Assembly: GCA_963277665.1 (NCBI GenBank)
Contig: OY728121.1
Span: forward strand, 961,532,097-961,596,096
Length of the DNA stretch: 64,000 nucleotides
Direction of reading: 5' to 3'
Origin: Viscum album
Lineage: Eukaryota > Streptophyta > Magnoliopsida > Santalales > Viscaceae
The notes beneath the pieces are model-generated. The model worked only from the letters and a program-made list of their open reading frames with translations. It searched no databases and was not told the DNA's origin. Positions 59,500 through 64,000 of this stretch are shown one piece after another (within the stretch, counting starts at the first letter, position 1; each line of letters starts with the position of its first letter). The translations under genes were made by a program, and so were the position numbers.

Positions 59500-60577
59500 C
59501 CCCCACCTCTACCACCTCATTCACACTTTCAAAGCCTTTTGGCTCGGCCAACCTCTGCCCAAATACTCTCCCAACTTCCCCCTCTTACTCCTAGAAGCCT
59601 CACTTTGTGCAGAACTCTTCCTGAGGAAGCCTTTGGCTCAAATCAAAAAGAGTTACCCGATTTTGAGGTAATGTCTTCTCTAATATTGTTTTGTTTAATT
59701 TTTCTTCTCCAACCCCCTAAACTCTTTTTATTCATTTCTTTTGTAACAACACCAGTATCATATATATACTAGGATGTTTTTATAAGAATTATTCAAGCTA
59801 TAATAACACACACCTACATCTAATGGTTAAATAACATATGGTTTCTGTGCATGGAGAATTTCTGCCTCACGAAACGATGATTGTTCAACACTCATAAAAC
59901 ACCTTCAAAGGTGGACATTAGATGTCAATATATTTATAAATGATATATAATATGTCTATGTTTTACTTAAGGTTCTGTATTTTTCATTTATTGCACACCT
60001 TTATTATTTCCATTATGGGTAAACGTGATATTTTCATTTTAGGAAGTGCGGACTACCGCCCCCTCAAAGTGATTTGAATCGTTAATACCATATGTGGGAT
60101 GTATAAAGGATGGAGTAAATTATATTATATATTATGTTATACTATAATTTTAATATACCTTTATATCATTATGATTTCATTAAATACGAAATAGAAATGA
60201 AAGTAGCGTTCATGCGTACGTACGGCTTACCGTCTCCATGAACGGTGCATTTCATTTCTTACCTCTAAATGTTACGTAATATTATGAATGAATGTATATA
60301 CTGGATATATATGATATATATGAAATATAAATCATGAATATAATTCTGGAGATAATGGATATTCTACCACATAAACAACTTGTAATTATAAGAAGTTTAT
60401 TGTTGACTCAAGTACCAAAAATCGACAAAACGACCGTTATTAACTTAAATAATTACATAATGTTCATAACATTGTGATATGTGATATAAAAAGGATAATG
60501 AAATTGAAAATGGTATATATTAACTCTAGTTTATTATTCAGGAGGTTAAATAACGGTCGAATCAAGTCGGACGCAAG

Positions 60578-61601
60578 GTAAGGGAATTTCTTAACCCAAT
60601 TTCCATTCTTTGGGTTAATCTCCTACTTTCAAATTATGTCATGATATTATTATATCCTATTTGGTATTTTTAATTTATTTATGTGTACCTATAGTAAATA
60701 CACATAATAGATCTATTTTCTTTTAAAAATTATCTTTTTAAGGACTTCGTCTCAATCTCATTTCATTGAGGCATATTTGGTTTTATACACAACTTTCTTT
60801 TATACGGTGTATAAACCCATTTGACTTTTACGTTTATTCAAAAGGAATCTTTTTTTATACAAAGCGTTTTACTAAACGAAAAAAGGGAATGTTTTTCTTT
60901 CTGTACAAATGCGAAGACAACAACTTCTCCGCAGCCGTGACCATTATTTGAGTTTCGGCTTCCTCTACAAGCCATCACTTTTTTTTAATGAAAAATAAAT
61001 ACAAAGTTGTAACTTTATTTTATTTTGGGTTTGAAAATGGTTTTGAAAGTCTTTTTATTATATAAATGTGTTGTATTTATATCTTGAGATTGAAATGTGG
61101 AAATGTTATGTTTCCTTTATGCATACTTTATGTGATATGATTATGTTATGGTTTATGATATGTTTAAACCTGTTCATATGAGGAATGCATTGGACTTAAT
61201 AAGTGATGGGTGGAGCCCGCTATAGCTCCTTGATGCATCGGCAGGTCTCATGAGACAAACTAGTGTCTTGGCACGAGGCCTTGAAAAAATCTTATTTGTG
61301 GTCTTGGCACGAGGCCTTGGCTACGTGGTTATGATAGTCTGGAATTATGAATTCCATCATAATGAAAGTGGTTATTGATATTGCATGTGATTATTCGACC
61401 AGTAGAATATCCATGTGAAGAAGTAAATGGAATTATCTCATTTTACTTTTTCCATATTATGTTGATGTTCAAGTTTAAAAGGCTTTTGTTTTAGTTATAC
61501 ATTGCCTTAAATTTTTATGTTTATTTATGAAAGCTTCTGCAATATTGTTATCCTTACTGAGCATCTGAGATCACCCCTTTCAATGTTTTAATATTTTCCA
61601 G
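60578..61601 (+). other. Candidate leader intron in LTR3
   Basis: Donor GGACGCAAG|GTAAGGG and acceptor TTTTCCAG|GATT; length 1024. Confidence 0.4.
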
Positions 61602-61841
61602 GATTTGAAGAAGTATTTTATGAATGACCTGCAGGGATAGTCAGAAGAGGATATGAGTGTGGTCTATGGAGACTTTGTTATTGCAGTTTTTCACTTTGTG
61701 ATGTAATGTAACATTTATGAATGTATCTAGTTTTTCCAAGGCTACTAAACTAATCGGTCTTTCGAGACTTGATATTTTGTGATCATGCCAATGTTACGAA
61801 GTAATGCACCGACTCTGGGTAGCTGGGGTCGGGGCGTTACA

Positions 61842-61846
61842 ATTTC
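61842..61846. repeat. Target site duplication, right (ATTTC)
   Basis: Identical to 45490-45494; marks the right end of the whole three-LTR array. Confidence 0.9.
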
Positions 61847-64000
61847 ATTATAGTATAACCCATTGAAGGAAACAGGAATCACCAACATCTTGACATCATA
61901 ATAAAAAACCCAAATAAATAATAAATATGGTTTCATTGTATCATATCCCCAATAAATCTTATGAAACATCAAAGGATGTAATATTATATGGAAATTTATT
62001 TTGAAAAAATCATTTAGAACATTTCTTGAGGAAAATAGCTTTTCCACTTTCAAAAAACACTTTTCGAAACTTAAAAAAAAATTAAAATCATTTTATTTTA
62101 AAATAACCTTGTAAACTTAAAAAATAATCTTTAAAATATTGAGTGGTCATGGCAGTAGAAAATTTCATGCACATTAAACTAAAGATTCCTTTCAGATTTT
62201 TGGTAAAATCCAAATGGACCTTGTTTTGAAAATGAAATCAATATTACATTTAAAAAAAATTGAAAAGTAAAATATGATTAAATATTATTTAATAAATATG
62301 TTGGGTAATGTTAAAACATTTTTAAAAAAAATTGTAAAATATAGATATATAAGAAAAAGGGTTTTCGGTCGAAGAGATAAATAAATTCATATTTTCTTTA
62401 AAAAATTATTTTCAACTATTGAATACCTGAAGACAAGGTAAAACATGTAATCTCATGAAATAAATATAGTAGAATGAAATTCCTGAGTTTTTTAGGATAT
62501 ATATGATTATATTTATTCATCAAAAGTATAAACATAAATAATCCCGATAAACTATGAGATTGTATCATGAAACCCATACCAATTTGTTAAACATGAATTA
62601 TAACCCCATGAAAGAGATATTCTCAAATGGATAGGTAAATATCCATAATATTTATGAAAATAATTATAAAATACATTCATGTTCATTATATACAACAAAT
62701 AAAATAAATAGGTGGTGAATATGTGTTGTGTCTCATAGAAGTAAAAAGTGAGACGGAAATCCCTTACCTTAAGTCTCGACTTCCTTCATACATGATCGAA
62801 CATCCTGTTTAATAAATACATGTTTATTATGAATATATTACATATTGATACTTATATATATATCATACCATATATTATTTACTTATGACTATTAATTACT
62901 TTTTTATTAACAATTCCTTGTTAAAATCACGTTACAAATAATAACTTCTTTGTTTTCCATGTTAGTTTTGATTTTTTATTTTCAGTACTCTTAATTTTAT
63001 CATAGTTAAATAATATAAATAATGTAAAAATATATATAAATATATTATATATTCAGTATTTATGTATTTTTAGAAATCTATAGAAGTTAGAGATAGAAAA
63101 TGAGATACACAGTTCATGGGGATGATAGGTTGAACGTACGCATGAATGAAGTTTTCATTTTCCCAAAGGATTGAAATAAAGAATGATAAATAATATATTA
63201 AAATGAAATAATCATTTATAATTCATATATATCAAATGTTTTTATTTAAACTATCCATATTACCTTCTAGGTAAAGTATATGTGAAGAATGAATCACATC
63301 ACTTCGTGAGGCAGTAGTCTATTATGCACACAAATGATATTATCATATCTTCCAAAAAATAGAAATTATGAAGTTATATGTGATTTAATATTTATATAAT
63401 CATACTTATGTTAAAAATATCATGTATATACATTATATCCATCATCATACCCAAATGTGAGAGGTTTTGATGGAAAATGTTTCATGTTGATTCGGGAGGT
63501 GGTAATCCACCATATACACGAGCGATGTTATCATTTAAAATTTGAGGGAAGAGGAGATATATGTAGGTCCTTACCATAACATAATTTCATATCTTTATAT
63601 GGGAGACACTGAGGCTATTATATTATCATGGTTTAATAAAATTTTAAGGAGTTATAGGAATAAATAAAGAAACGCTCGTTGAAGAACGTTACCTCTTCTT
63701 CGAGTAGCCTCCTTGGGTTTGCACCAACAACCTACCTAGGTTATATTTATGATAAAAAATATAAGTATTAAAGTATGATAATATTTAATTAAAGAAGTTA
63801 TTTGGTAATTCATTGGCCAAACCAAAAGGTTTTTTAAGTGTTAAGGGGTACGAGAAGGGGTGGCCTTTTATAAGCGAGGTTTGTGGAACACTTAAACCTT
63901 TTTAACAGAAAAAGGTATACCCATATTTTAATCATTACACAAGGATAAAAAATGGAATATTATAAACACTATAATATATAATGTCAAAATATGGTCATCT
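61847..64000 (-). mobile_element. LTR I, minus strand, runs off the right edge
   Basis: From about 62.5 kb the minus strand follows the family order in reverse coordinates: GGTATGGGTTTCATGAT (near 62566), donor-like CTTAAGGTAAGGG (complement 62762-62774), module 3 (CATGCGTACGTTCAACC, near 63127), module 2 (ACTACTGCCTCACGAAG, near 63300), module 1 (near 63495) and a TATAAAAGGCC promoter (complement 63862-63872). U3 lies beyond 64000. The first 600 bp are less clear. The 102-codon minus-strand frame at 61745-62053 crosses the end of element F into this LTR and is incidental. Confidence 0.65.
63862..63872 (-). promoter_or_regulatory. Core promoter of LTR I
   Basis: Minus strand CTTATAAAAGGCCACCCC, matching CTTATAAAAGGCCCCCACC of LTR1. 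Confidence 0.55.

Larger units (their letters stand above)
45495..61841 (+). mobile_element. Element F: tandem gag-only LTR retrotransposon (LTR-gag-LTR-gag-LTR)
   Basis: Three LTRs (45495-49204, 51815-55523, 58134-61841) alternate with two internal regions of 2610 bp (49205-51814 and 55524-58133); the repeat period is 6319-6320 bp. Each internal region has PBS, leader, a gag frame, a non-coding tail with a tRNA-like foldback, and a polypurine tract, but no pol. A perfect ATTTC duplication flanks the outer LTRs only, and the middle LTR joins both internal regions directly. This is one insertion later expanded by LTR-LTR unequal exchange. The two internal regions differ at roughly 17 sites by my count, whereas the outer LTRs differ by 2-5% depending on region. 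It fits the TR-GAG class; mobility would need pol proteins from elsewhere. Confidence 0.9.
58134..61841 (+). repeat. LTR3 of element F (3708 bp)
   Basis: TGTAACACCCCGAT to GGGGCGTTACA, followed by the ATTTC duplication. Its middle section (about 59.14-60.56 kb) differs from LTR2 at roughly 80 sites by my count, against about 4 in the preceding 1.25 kb. The changed section includes the promoter. Open frames of 111, 71 and 61 codons inside are incidental. Confidence 0.9.

Overview
The window looks like AT-rich plant (probably angiosperm) heterochromatin made almost entirely of nested transposable elements. I see no host gene, rRNA, functional tRNA or CRISPR array. The plant assignment rests on Ty3/gypsy LTR elements primed by initiator tRNA-Met (TGGTATCAGAG next to LTRs of the form TGTAACACCC...GTTACA), a CACTA (En/Spm) element with TNP2-type transposase, and Tekay/Del-like gag and integrase remnants. 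The species cannot be told from the sequence.

Layout. 1-2117: plus-strand LTR, cut by the window edge. 2187-2871: minus-strand gag remnant and leader of element C. 2867-4362 and 14086-16626: the 5' LTR of C (minus strand), split by element E1. 4363-14085: E1, a complete but decayed gag-only LTR element (LTR 3.5 kb, internal 2.7 kb, LTR 3.5 kb). 16627-18180: older minus-strand LTR remnant J. 19260-20430: degenerate integrase and chromodomain-region sequence, followed by its 3' LTR (20632 to about 23015). About 23.0-29.4 kb: decayed, mostly unassigned sequence. 29405-34954: a 5.5 kb decayed LTR (H) with PBS, then a gag N-terminal remnant (35312-35495). 35885-45001: a 9.1 kb CACTA element with two decayed minus-strand genes. 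45495-61841: the youngest element, F. 61847-64000 (and probably 45002-45489): a minus-strand LTR (I) into which F inserted.

Element F is the centrepiece. It is a tandem LTR-gag-LTR-gag-LTR array: three LTRs of about 3.71 kb and two 2610-bp internal regions, each with PBS, a 299-codon gag, a tRNA-like foldback and a polypurine tract, but no pol. One perfect 5-bp target duplication (ATTTC) flanks the whole array, so one insertion was later enlarged by unequal recombination. It fits the class called TR-GAG (terminal repeats plus gag only), which must borrow protease, reverse transcriptase and integrase from an autonomous relative. The gag frame of both copies has the same TAG inside the CCHC zinc knuckle.

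The LTRs of F, H, D, C and I share an organisation that survives heavy decay: a TATAAAAGG-type core promoter, then three modules spaced 170-195 bp around a CTACCGCCTC..TGAA motif, then a splice-donor-like (A/G)AGGTAAGGG and, where that part is present, a pyrimidine-rich acceptor ending CAG. This suggests a roughly 1-kb intron inside the LTR. In E1 and H the GTAAGGG-bearing segment is itself amplified into 4-6 units of about 190-200 bp. These were alignments by eye; identities are approximate.
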